From the NCBI RefSeq assembly GCF_014530035.1, contig NZ_JACVMX010000005.1, positions 62,001-126,000 on the forward strand: DNA of 64,000 bases. The letters run 5' to 3'. The notes beneath the pieces were generated by a model. It ran no database searches. It saw only the letters and a program-made list of their open reading frames with translations, and was not told the origin of the DNA. Position numbers and translations under genes: made by a program. Numbering within the stretch: position 1 is the stretch's first letter; every line of letters starts with the position of its first letter. Origin of the DNA: Leucobacter sp. cx-328 (GTDB lineage: Bacteria; Actinomycetota; Actinomycetes; Actinomycetales; Microbacteriaceae). Below are positions 26,005 through 34,393 of this stretch, one piece after another.

Positions 26005-26976
26005 ATGCCATCTATGACTCGAACGACGAATCCTGTCCCTGCCCGATTCTCCGCCCACACCACCTCAGGCAGCGCCTCTCACACGGTCTGGACGCTTGAT
26101 GCTGTTCCACTCTGCTGGGAATCCCCCGATGTGCTTCGCCTGGGTTTCGATCGGGTGACCGCACGCCTCGGACCGTTGTCTGCTGCCGCAAAGCGCGTGA
26201 TCGAGCTGCTCTGCGCAGGCGTCTCCGGCGTGAACGACCCGCACGCCGCCGTGGCCGAGGCGATCCGTATGGCGGGCGCCCGAGATGAAGGAGCCCGCAA
26301 TCTCGCCCCTGTGCTCCCCCGGTATCTCAGTCGGCATCTCCCACCCGCACTAGAGCTCGGTCGCGTCGGCATGCCTGCGTTGCGCACGTTTATCGCAGAC
26401 AACGGCCGCAATGTTGATGGCCTGGCGCGGGCGCTTGATGCATGTGGCGCATTCGCCTTTACGCGGATCACTTCCCGCCCTGACATGGTGTTGCGGGTGA
26501 TTCGCTATTTAGAACCCCTCGAGTGGACACACCGATGGCTCCTCAGCGGCACACCGCATTTACTCATGAGGTACACCGATACCGCGATCCGCATCGGCCC
26601 CCTCGTAGGCGGCGAGGGGCGTCCGTGCCACACGTGCGAGGCGCTCGCCCTGGTCGATGTTGATCCACTCCTCCCGCGTTTGGCTGCTCAGCTCGTCGAT
26701 ACGACACCGGTTTCAGAGAGTCAGGCGTTGACGCGTATCGCGATCGCTCATGCGGTGCCGTTCGTTCACGCTTGGCGCCAAGGCGAAGATTGGGTACACC
26801 AGAGGCAGTTAGTGCTCGAAGTGAACGGTGTCGGTACTTGCGGAGAGGACGATGGCGACCGCGAGCGCGCGCCCGAACAGGCGGTTGAGCGGGCACGCGT
26901 GAGCGGGATGCACTGGGAGACCGTAGCCGCGCATCCCGAGTGCGGTTGCGCGGTTGCTGAACGGCAGGCAGCCTGA
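26005..26976 (+). CDS. ThiF/TOMM leader-binding-type protein (cyclodehydratase-like), orphan
   Basis: The product has 323 residues. The segment IGPLVGGEGRPCHTCEALAL followed by DVDPLLPRLAAQL closely fits the E1/ThiF-like leader peptide-binding ("cyclodehydratase C-protein") families, which have G-x-x-PCxxCxxL...D...WPxLxxQL. The C-terminus HPECGCAV is also typical of that group. No YcaO partner, precursor peptide or dehydrogenase is nearby, so the modified substrate is unknown. Related genes occur beside DUF2342 and uvrD2-like genes in other actinobacteria, as far as I recall. An upstream GTG at 25969 falls inside the terminator loop, so I prefer the ATG at 26005; ATG 26014 is also possible. 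It ends 4 bp before the convergent helicase gene. Confidence 0.68.
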   Translation: MPSMTRTTNPVPARFSAHTTSGSASHTVWTLDAVPLCWESPDVLRLGFDRVTARLGPLSAAAKRVIELLCAGVSGVNDPHAAVAEAIRMAGARDEGARNLAPVLPRYLSRHLPPALELGRVGMPALRTFIADNGRNVDGLARALDACGAFAFTRITSRPDMVLRVIRYLEPLEWTHRWLLSGTPHLLMRYTDTAIRIGPLVGGEGRPCHTCEALALVDVDPLLPRLAAQLVDTTPVSESQALTRIAIAHAVPFVHAWRQGEDWVHQRQLVLEVNGVGTCGEDDGDRERAPEQAVERARVSGMHWETVAAHPECGCAVAERQAA

Positions 26977-26980
26977 ACGC

Positions 26981-28699
26981 TTAGATTCCTGCCTCCGCGA
27001 TAAAGCGCGATGGCGCCGAGCCCGACTGCCGCGAGCCTGAAAGGAAGAGCCTGTCCCGCGCTCGGGTGAGGGCCACGTAGCAAAGACGGCGCTCCTCCTC
27101 GATGGCGGCTTCGTCCTGCGCATAGTTGATCGGGAACATTCCCTCGCTCATGCCGATGACGTGCACGAGCGACCATTCCAAACCCTTGGCTGCGTGAACG
27201 GCAGATAGCGTGACCGCTTCTACCTTCGGCTCGTGCTGCGAGCGCTGACGCGCGACGAGCTCGTCAGCAAACTCGCGGATCGTTGTGCCTGCCGGCATTT
27301 CGTCCACGAGACCGAGCAGCGCGTTCAGCGCTTCCCAGCTCTCACGCTCGGCAGCACCCTCGGGTGGCTGCGAGGTCCAGCCGCCAGCGCGCAACGCGTC
27401 ACTGACAACCTGAAATAGCGGCCGTGGGTCGCCGGTTTTTGCTTCGCCACGCAACAGCAGCACTGCACGCTTCACGTCTGCGCGGTCGAAGAAGCGCTGG
27501 CCGCCACGCACTTGCGACTGGGCGCCCTGCCTTGCGAGCGCTTCTTCGATTCGGACGAGCTGCGCGTTCGTTCGCGCAAGCACAGCGATGTCAGAGGGCG
27601 CGGTACCCGAGCGGATTGCGGCGGCCACCGAGGCTGCGACCGCCTGTGCTTCGTCAATGTCAGTCGAGAACCATTCGAAACCGGGCGCGAACACCTGTGC
27701 TGCAGTTGCCTCAAGCGTCTCGGTACCAGAAGGTGTCTCTGGTGCGCCGCGCATGGGGCGCAGCTGCAGTGCGCCCGGGCGCTGCTTCATCAACCGGTTC
27801 GCGGCGGCAACGATGGGAGCGGTCGAACGGTAATTGCGTTCGAGTCTGAATTCACGCGCATTTCGGAAGTCACTGCTGAAGCCCAGTAGGTAGTCGCTCG
27901 AGGCGCCAGCGAACGAGTAAATGGTCTGGCTCGCATCACCGACAACGCAAAGATCATTGCGATTACCCAGCCACAGCTTAAGTAACTCGTACTGCAGCGG
28001 CGAAACGTCTTGGAACTCATCGACGGTAAAGAAACGATACTGCTCACGTACCTGCATTGCGACGCGCGGCTCAACCTCGAGCATGCCAGAAAGCAGCACG
28101 AGTACATCTTCAAAGTCGATCTGACGACGCTCTTCAAGAATCTGGCCGTACTTCGCATGCATGTCGACAAGTGTCTCTGGGGTGAGACCGTTGAGCGCCG
28201 GCCGTTCGCCGATCTTGGCCGCGTACGTATCGAGGTCGAGACGCGATACCTTACGCCACTCGATCTCGAACGCGACATCGCGCAGTGTATCGGTGCTCAG
28301 GCGCATGCCGAGCGACTCGGCAGCCTGCGCGAGTACGGGAACTTTGCCGTTCAGAATCTGGGGCGCATCGCCACCGACAACCTGCGGCCAGAAGAAACTC
28401 AACTGAGCGAGCGCCGCACCGTGGAACGTGCGCGCTTTCACTCCGTCAGCGCCGAGGTCGCGCAGGCGCCCCTGCAACTCACCGGCGGCCTTTCGGGTGA
28501 AGGTAACGGCGAGCACACGATCCGGCGCATAGACACCCGTGCGTACGCCGTACGCAATACGGTGCGTAATCGCACGCGTCTTACCCGTACCAGCGCCCGC
28601 GCGCACCACAACTGGCCCAGCGAGCGTTTCAGCGATGGCGCGCTGATCGGGGTCAAGCCCGGCAAGTACCGCATCAGCGCCCGAAACTGCGCCGCTCAT
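26981..28699 (-). CDS. uvrD2: UvrD/Rep-family SF1 DNA helicase (UvrD2-like, without HRDC tail)
   Basis: The 572-residue protein is a superfamily 1A 3'-5' helicase. Motifs seen: LDPDQRAIAETLAGPVVVRAGAGTGKT (Q motif and Walker A), VTFTRKAA (Ia), VDEFQDVSPLQ (II), VGDASQTIYSFAGA (III), ERNYRST (IV), VHAAKGLEW (V) and YVALTRARDRL (VI). Mycobacterial UvrD2 continues into a tetracysteine and HRDC region, but this protein ends soon after motif VI (RFIAEAGI). It overlaps nudC by four bases (ATGA), which supports both the start and co-transcription with nudC. It is probably involved in DNA repair. Confidence 0.9.
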   Translation of the reverse strand: MSGAVSGADAVLAGLDPDQRAIAETLAGPVVVRAGAGTGKTRAITHRIAYGVRTGVYAPDRVLAVTFTRKAAGELQGRLRDLGADGVKARTFHGAALAQLSFFWPQVVGGDAPQILNGKVPVLAQAAESLGMRLSTDTLRDVAFEIEWRKVSRLDLDTYAAKIGERPALNGLTPETLVDMHAKYGQILEERRQIDFEDVLVLLSGMLEVEPRVAMQVREQYRFFTVDEFQDVSPLQYELLKLWLGNRNDLCVVGDASQTIYSFAGASSDYLLGFSSDFRNAREFRLERNYRSTAPIVAAANRLMKQRPGALQLRPMRGAPETPSGTETLEATAAQVFAPGFEWFSTDIDEAQAVAASVAAAIRSGTAPSDIAVLARTNAQLVRIEEALARQGAQSQVRGGQRFFDRADVKRAVLLLRGEAKTGDPRPLFQVVSDALRAGGWTSQPPEGAAERESWEALNALLGLVDEMPAGTTIREFADELVARQRSQHEPKVEAVTLSAVHAAKGLEWSLVHVIGMSEGMFPINYAQDEAAIEEERRLCYVALTRARDRLFLSGSRQSGSAPSRFIAEAGI

Positions 28700-29673
28700 T
28701 CGTTGCCCTCATTGCTTGCATTACACTCGTCGACCTCGTCGGCCTCGTCACCCTCGTTGAGCCACAACTGCACAAGCCAGCCCGCAATCGAGAGCTCACC
28801 AGGAAGCTTGACACCGACCGGCGGGTGCCGAAGCTCGTCACGGGTGAACCAGCGCAGCTCGGAAATCTCTGCCGGATCCGCGACCAGATCAGCGGGTGAC
28901 TGATCCGCCGCCAATTTCGCACGGAATCCCAGCATCAGCGAGCGCGGGAACGGCCACGGCTGCGAAGCGACATACGTGATGTCGGTGACACGAGCGCCGG
29001 CTTCCTCGCGCATCTCACGTTCGACGGCGTGCTCGGCGGTTTCGCCGGCATCGATGTACCCGGCAAGGAGCGAGAATCGGCCAGATTCCCAGAGAGCATT
29101 CGAGCCGAGCAGGAGCTTGTTGTCGTGCTCAACAATCACGATGACCGCTGGGTCCATGCGCGGGAACAGCTCTGCGCCATTCGCGTCGCGACGCGACCAG
29201 CCGCCGTCGGCGATAGTCGTGGGTGTGCCGTCCTGGGGTGAGAACCCGGCTGTGCGATGCCAGTTCAACAGCGCGGCTGCGATCGTGACAATCTCACGTT
29301 CGGCTGCGGGCAGCTCGGTGCCGCGCGCGAATGGATGCGCCCATTCCACGTCTGGATCGGTGGGCCTCGCCTGATCTGCAGCTGCCTCAGCAGCAGGCAG
29401 CTCGCGTGCAAACACCGCTGCACCTTCCATCCGCCCGATAAAGACGACCTCTTCCGGCCGGTCACCGATCGTTGAACCAAGTACGAGGTGGGAGACGTCA
29501 GCAGACTCGCGACGTAGCGGAATCTGGCCTGCCCGAAGTTCAAGCATTCGTGCGGCCTCACTCGCCCACGCCGCATCAAGCGCGGCGGGCTGGGTGCGGA
29601 TCGCCGAATCGCGGTCAAGGTAGCCTGCGCCGAGCGGGACTCCGCCCGTCTGATTCGTTTCGCGTGCGCTCAT
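28696..29673 (-). CDS. nudC: NADH pyrophosphatase / RNA deNADding Nudix hydrolase NudC, zinc ribbon degenerate
   Basis: The 325-residue protein has a proper Nudix box (GYIDAGETAEHAVEREMREEAG) followed by the NudC-specific SQPWPFPRSLM, so it should hydrolyse NAD(H) and possibly remove NAD caps from RNA. The region preceding the box normally contains a four-Cys zinc ribbon; here it reads HRTAGFSPQDGTPT and RRDANGAELFPRMDPAV, with no cysteines. ATG 29673 was chosen because GGGGAGG lies 5 nt upstream. An alternative upstream start at 29703 lacks a ribosome-binding site. The gene overlaps the downstream helicase start, forming a two-gene operon. Confidence 0.9.
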   Translation of the reverse strand: MSARETNQTGGVPLGAGYLDRDSAIRTQPAALDAAWASEAARMLELRAGQIPLRRESADVSHLVLGSTIGDRPEEVVFIGRMEGAAVFARELPAAEAAADQARPTDPDVEWAHPFARGTELPAAEREIVTIAAALLNWHRTAGFSPQDGTPTTIADGGWSRRDANGAELFPRMDPAVIVIVEHDNKLLLGSNALWESGRFSLLAGYIDAGETAEHAVEREMREEAGARVTDITYVASQPWPFPRSLMLGFRAKLAADQSPADLVADPAEISELRWFTRDELRHPPVGVKLPGELSIAGWLVQLWLNEGDEADEVDECNASNEGNE

Positions 29674-29742
29674 CGCATCCTCCCCAGATATTGCTCTCGC
29701 CACTCGTGCGCGTGGCGCGTGGAACCGACCGCCCTGGTTGCT

Positions 29743-29748
29743 TACCCT
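29743..29748 (+). promoter_or_regulatory. Probable leaderless -10 of the kinase-fold gene
   Basis: TACCCT is followed by 6 nt (AAGGTC) and then the ATG at 29755. Confidence 0.4.
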
Positions 29749-29754
29749 AAGGTC

Positions 29755-30999
29755 ATGTCCAGCACCCCTCTCACCCTAGCTGCGCTCGCGACCTCTGCGG
29801 TACCGGATCTCGAGCCGCTCGCGGTGCGCCCTTACAATCCGTCAGGGCAGGACTTCCGATCGGCGGTGCTCACCACCGCGAGCGAAGAACTTCTCGTCAG
29901 CGTGCCGCGCAATCACTCAGCTGAAGTCGCCCAGGCTGCAAGCTTGCTTGCGTTCTCGGCGCTCACCGAGGGCGCACGGGCACAGCTCCCCTTCGCGGTC
30001 CCAGAAGGACGCGGAATGACGCGCACTGGCGAGTCCCGCGCGGTTGTGTCGACTTTCCTGATTGGTGGGCGGATCGATCCCTCAGCACTCGCAGCGGATT
30101 CACTTCTCGTTGACCCGATTGCAGCGGCAACCGCAGCGATCCATGCGCTCCCCCGCACGGTCGTGCAGCAGGGCGGGCTTCCCGTGCGCACCGCAAACGA
30201 TTTGCGCCTGCTCGCCACCCGGATCGTGGATCGCGCTGACGCGACCCGTTTTCTGCCAGACACGGTGCACCGTCGGTGGCTCGAGGTCATCGAGAATGCT
30301 GAGCTGTGGGACTTCACGCCGGTCGTGACGCATGGCTCGCTCAATGCCGAAGCACTGCTTGTGGAGGACGACGAGATTCTCGGTGTGCTCGGTTGGTCGG
30401 AGTTTGGCGTCGGCGACCCAGCGGCTGACCTCGCGTGGCTGCATGGTGCGTCGCAGGGCACATTTGGTGCCGTTCTTGAGGCCTACCTGGGGCTCGTCGA
30501 TACCGGTAACGCTGACGCGCTCACTGCCAGGAGCCGCCTTTACCACGAGCTTGAAATCGCGAAGTGGCTGCTGCACGGCGTCGAACATCACGACCGTGAG
30601 GTCGTTGATGACGCGGTGAGCATGCTCGACCGCTTTGTCGATGCGCTCAGCCTGCTCGCGCCCGCGACGGCGACGCGTGCCCCGCTGAACGCGGAGGAGG
30701 CGCTCGATCTGCTTGAGCAGACTCCCGATGTCAACGATCATATGTCTGACACTGCGGCCTACGAGGCCCTCGACGAGGATCGGATGTTCGCCAATGACAC
30801 CGACTTCATCGAGCCGCTCACGGCGGCTACGGCTGCAGAACCAACGACGGAGTCAGAGGCGACTGCGGCTACCGAGGCGAATGCGACTGCTGAGGCCCCG
30901 GCGGCCGCAGAGATCGCTGACGAGCAGGTGACCGAGGCATACGGCGACAACGATCTCCCTACGCGCGCTCCAAATGCTCAGCCGCAAGAGGGTCACTAA
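29755..30999 (+). CDS. Aminoglycoside/macrolide phosphotransferase-fold protein, probable pseudokinase
   Basis: The 414-residue protein has the APH-type kinase fold in its first 310 residues. The catalytic loop is recognisable but altered: HGSLNAEALLVEDD at 193-206, where active enzymes have HGD-L-x-x-x-N, and ILGVLGWSEFGVGDPAADLAWL, where the metal-binding Asp of IDW is Gly213. Catalytic base and metal ligand are therefore both missing. The last ~90 residues are Ala/Thr/Glu-rich and apparently disordered. It lies divergent from nudC-uvrD2 and its 3' end overlaps that of adnB by 41 bp. A phosphotransferase of this kind occurs at the equivalent position in other actinobacteria. It is more likely regulatory than a resistance enzyme. 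Confidence 0.75.
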   Translation: MSSTPLTLAALATSAVPDLEPLAVRPYNPSGQDFRSAVLTTASEELLVSVPRNHSAEVAQAASLLAFSALTEGARAQLPFAVPEGRGMTRTGESRAVVSTFLIGGRIDPSALAADSLLVDPIAAATAAIHALPRTVVQQGGLPVRTANDLRLLATRIVDRADATRFLPDTVHRRWLEVIENAELWDFTPVVTHGSLNAEALLVEDDEILGVLGWSEFGVGDPAADLAWLHGASQGTFGAVLEAYLGLVDTGNADALTARSRLYHELEIAKWLLHGVEHHDREVVDDAVSMLDRFVDALSLLAPATATRAPLNAEEALDLLEQTPDVNDHMSDTAAYEALDEDRMFANDTDFIEPLTAATAAEPTTESEATAATEANATAEAPAAAEIADEQVTEAYGDNDLPTRAPNAQPQEGH

Positions 31000-33900
31000 C
31001 CCGCTCCGCGGCCGCCTGCCAGATCTCTTCAAGCTCTGGCAGCGTGCGCACCTGGTCTCCTCTGAGCTCGACGCCCTCTGAGACGTAGAACAGCGAGACG
31101 TCGATCCTCTCAGGCGCCACTCCTGCCCACTGGGCGTAGGCGTGCCGGTAGAGGTCGAGCTGGAAGAAGCGTGTCTCGCGCTCCTTCGCGGTCTGCGGTG
31201 AGCGGCCTGCCTTCCAGTCGATGACCTCGAAGCGGGGCTCTTTTTCACCCTCGCGTGGCGGCAACTCGTACACAGCGTCGAGCTTGCAGACGAGGGTGCG
31301 GCCGGCAAAGGGCAGCGCCACCTGCTGTTCAACCGAGATCGGCTGCAGATCTGCCCAGCGCGACGCCTCGAACAATTCGATGAGCGGTTGCAGCTCAGCC
31401 TCGTCAACGAACGCGTCAAGACCTTCTACTGCCGAATCGATCTCGGTGTCGGGTTCGAGATCGAACAGCGCGAGGCTCGTGCCGTGTGCAGTCGTCGCTC
31501 GGCGCTCCACCCACTCGTGGAAACGGTTACCAATGCGTGTGCGCCGGAACGGCCGCTGCGGGATCGGACGCAGGCGGCTCCGCTCTGCGGCTTCAGGGTC
31601 TTCGACAAACTCGTGGAATGTCGACGCCGTGATTCGGCCAGGCAGCGTTTTCACGACTGCAGCATCGTCACCCTGTGCCGCCCGCTCGGCGAGCAACAGG
31701 CGGACCGTGCTGTCAATGTCGAGGTCAGCCTCTTCGGGTTCCTCAGCGATGCGCGCACTGAGCACCGCAGCTGCCGCCAGCACCACATCAGCACGTCGGC
31801 CGAGCGGATCAAGGGGCCACTGCATCGTGAGTTCTTGGGCCTCGCTCGGGTCTTCCTCATGCTCCGAGGATTCGGGCAGCCCGGTAATTACGCCGTGTTC
31901 TTGCAGTTCGAGCATGAACAGCGACGGCACACGGGCACGTGATTGACCGCCCCAGAAGCTGCCAGTCAGCAGCAGTTTCTTCGCGGCACGCGTGATTGCG
32001 ACGTAGCCCAGGCGTCGTTCCTCTTCCGCGAAGCGGTCTTTCGACTCGGTGACGTACTCAGCGATGCGTTCTTTGAGTTCTTTCTGGTTGGTCGCAATAC
32101 GCCAGTTGAGCTGCGGTCGCGCCGAGGCATCGCCGCGCAGTTCGTCTGACAGTTGTCCTTTCCGGAGCCAGCCAACGCCGCGGCGCGGGGTACTCGGGAA
32201 CTCGCCATCAACCATGCGTGGAATCGCAACGAGGTCCCATTCGAGCCCCTTCGATCCGTGCGCGGTGATGAGCTGCACCGTGCCCGGCGCTGGCGCCGAC
32301 ACGTGCTCTTCAACCTCATCGGCTTCGACCGCGCGTTCGATCCACTCAAGAAGCGATGCGAGCGTGCCGCGGCTATCGACCGCCAGGTGGCCCTCGACGA
32401 GGTCGATGAAGACGTCAAGGTTTGCCAGAGCCGCTGCGCCACCAGCGTGCTCGCGCCCCTCGTGAGATTCCAGCTCGATGTCGAGACGCAGCGCGTTCAC
32501 TGTTGCCTGGATCAGCTCGATGACGTCGCCGCCGACGCGCTGGCGCAGGTTCGCGAGCATCCACCCGGCCTCGCGCAGTCGTTCAACACCGACGTCGCTA
32601 ATGGTTTTGAGAGCTGCGTGCTTCCGGCCACCGCGCATCGGGTCGCGGATCGCTGCGATCTGGTCGAGCGCATCGATGAGCGTGAAGTCACGGTCGGGAT
32701 CAGGCAGCACACTGTCTGCCGCGATGTCTTCCGGTGAGAATTCCTGTTGCGTCTCGTCGCGGCGGGAGAACCAGCGCGCTGCGTCTTTCAGCCCAGCGAT
32801 GTCTGCGACACCAAGGCGGAAGCGCGGCCCGGCGAGCAACCGAATGAGGTCTCCCCCGGCGTCGGCGTACCACACGCAGCGCAGCGTGCTCACGACGTCG
32901 GTGATCTCTGGCGTGCTGAGCAGACCGCCGAGGCCGACGATGATGTTTGGCACGCCAGCCGCGGTGAGAGCTGCCGAGAACGGCGCCATGTGACGGCGAT
33001 TGCGGAAGACGACCGCAGAGGTCGGCAGCTCGTTCTTCTCACGAATGTGTGCTGCCCGTTCCTCTGCCATCCATGCGGCAAGCGCGTCTTGCTCTTCGTG
33101 CAGAGTCTCAGGGAATCGCCATTCGACGACACCGTCTTTTGCGCCGGGCCGCGGAGCGAGCTTCGGCACGTCAATCTCAGAGGCCGCCGCAAGTGGTGCC
33201 GCAACCACGTTGGCTGCGTCGAGCACGGTCACCGGGTTTCGCCAGCTCGTCGAGAGCGTCAACGTTGCCGCAGCCTGGGGCCGCCCGGTGCCGCGCGCCG
33301 CAAAGTCAGCATGGAACGACTGCAGACCCTCGGCTGAGGCGCCTCGCCAACCGTAGATTGACTGGTGCGGATCACCCACCGCCATGACAGGGACACCCGA
33401 GAAAATTCGCGAAAGCAGTCGGGTCTGACCGACTGACGTATCTTGTACCTCGTCAAGGAGCACGACGCCGTAGCGCCGACGCAGCACAGCACCTGCTTCG
33501 GGAACGAACTCAAGTGTGCGTGACGCAAGCGCCAACTGATCTGAGAACTCTATGAGACCGCGACGCTGTTTCTCTTCGGCGAATGCCTCAGCGAGACGCG
33601 CGAGCAGCGGGGTGTCTGCAACGTTTGCGACCGCATCACGCACTGGCGCGTAGTTCTTGCCTTCGGGGCCACCGACGGTGTCTTTCTCGTTGTACGGCAG
33701 GTCGAGTACCCGCGTGAACTCGGTGATGATTTGACGTGTCCGCTCAAACGAGGTGAGGTTGTCTGCGACCGCGTGATCGATCGCCATCGTGTGGCGAATC
33801 AGTTCGGGGGTACGCATGTCAGTCGTGAGGAGTTCACGGTCATGGCTCGCGAGGATAACCTCGCGAGCCACACGCCAGGCGGTGGCCTCATCAATGACCG

Positions 33901-34393
33901 TTGCCCCGGGGGCGATGCCCGCTGCCGCGCCGAACTCCTGCAGCACACCAGAAGCGAATGCGTTGTACGTGCTCACCTCTGGCAGGTCGAGTCCATCTTC
34001 GAGGAGAGCGACGAGCTCTGCGGCGCGCAACTTCTCTGGCTCAGTCAGGAGTCCCTGCTCGGCGTTGTCGACGAGGCGTTCGACAAAGGTGTGCAGACGA
34101 CCGGAGATACGCTCGCGCAGCTCACCCGCGGCCTTCCGTGTAAAGGTGAGGCCCAGAATACGGTCTGGGTCAATCTCTCCATTCGCGACGAGCCAGACAA
34201 CGCGGTTCGCCATGGTCTCGGTCTTGCCGCTGCCTGCACCGGCGATAACGAGTGCGGTGCCCTCGCGTTCGTGCTCGATGACAGCGCGCTGCTCATGCGT
34301 GGGGGTGAGCGGCGTTGCGCCAGGCTCGGTGAGCAACTCTGCGATGCGAGTGGCTGAGAACACTGGGGCGTTCTGCATGGGGACCTCATTCAT
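30959..34393 (-). CDS. adnB: AdnB-like ATP-dependent helicase-nuclease subunit
   Basis: The 1144-residue protein fuses a UvrD-type motor to a RecB-like nuclease. Motor motifs: AGAGSGKT (51-58), LTFTRKAA, LLDEVQDTS, VGDPHQSIYGWRG, TSWRNP, TAHGSKGLEW and YVAITRAAKKL. The C-terminal PD-(D/E)xK nuclease shows LVCKLDAVYE followed by FEVIDWKAG, then QLDLYRHAY. In actinobacteria AdnA and AdnB form a heterodimer that resects double-strand breaks, replacing RecBCD/AddAB. It overlaps adnA by four bases (ATGA). Near its 3' end it overlaps the convergent kinase-fold gene. Confidence 0.9.
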   Translation of the reverse strand: MNEVPMQNAPVFSATRIAELLTEPGATPLTPTHEQRAVIEHEREGTALVIAGAGSGKTETMANRVVWLVANGEIDPDRILGLTFTRKAAGELRERISGRLHTFVERLVDNAEQGLLTEPEKLRAAELVALLEDGLDLPEVSTYNAFASGVLQEFGAAAGIAPGATVIDEATAWRVAREVILASHDRELLTTDMRTPELIRHTMAIDHAVADNLTSFERTRQIITEFTRVLDLPYNEKDTVGGPEGKNYAPVRDAVANVADTPLLARLAEAFAEEKQRRGLIEFSDQLALASRTLEFVPEAGAVLRRRYGVVLLDEVQDTSVGQTRLLSRIFSGVPVMAVGDPHQSIYGWRGASAEGLQSFHADFAARGTGRPQAAATLTLSTSWRNPVTVLDAANVVAAPLAAASEIDVPKLAPRPGAKDGVVEWRFPETLHEEQDALAAWMAEERAAHIREKNELPTSAVVFRNRRHMAPFSAALTAAGVPNIIVGLGGLLSTPEITDVVSTLRCVWYADAGGDLIRLLAGPRFRLGVADIAGLKDAARWFSRRDETQQEFSPEDIAADSVLPDPDRDFTLIDALDQIAAIRDPMRGGRKHAALKTISDVGVERLREAGWMLANLRQRVGGDVIELIQATVNALRLDIELESHEGREHAGGAAALANLDVFIDLVEGHLAVDSRGTLASLLEWIERAVEADEVEEHVSAPAPGTVQLITAHGSKGLEWDLVAIPRMVDGEFPSTPRRGVGWLRKGQLSDELRGDASARPQLNWRIATNQKELKERIAEYVTESKDRFAEEERRLGYVAITRAAKKLLLTGSFWGGQSRARVPSLFMLELQEHGVITGLPESSEHEEDPSEAQELTMQWPLDPLGRRADVVLAAAAVLSARIAEEPEEADLDIDSTVRLLLAERAAQGDDAAVVKTLPGRITASTFHEFVEDPEAAERSRLRPIPQRPFRRTRIGNRFHEWVERRATTAHGTSLALFDLEPDTEIDSAVEGLDAFVDEAELQPLIELFEASRWADLQPISVEQQVALPFAGRTLVCKLDAVYELPPREGEKEPRFEVIDWKAGRSPQTAKERETRFFQLDLYRHAYAQWAGVAPERIDVSLFYVSEGVELRGDQVRTLPELEEIWQAAAERVSDPLAAEHLERA

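Noticed and set aside
29755-30999. Antibiotic-resistance phosphotransferase
   Set aside because: The APH fold is present but the catalytic Asp and metal-binding Asp are replaced, so resistance activity is unlikely.
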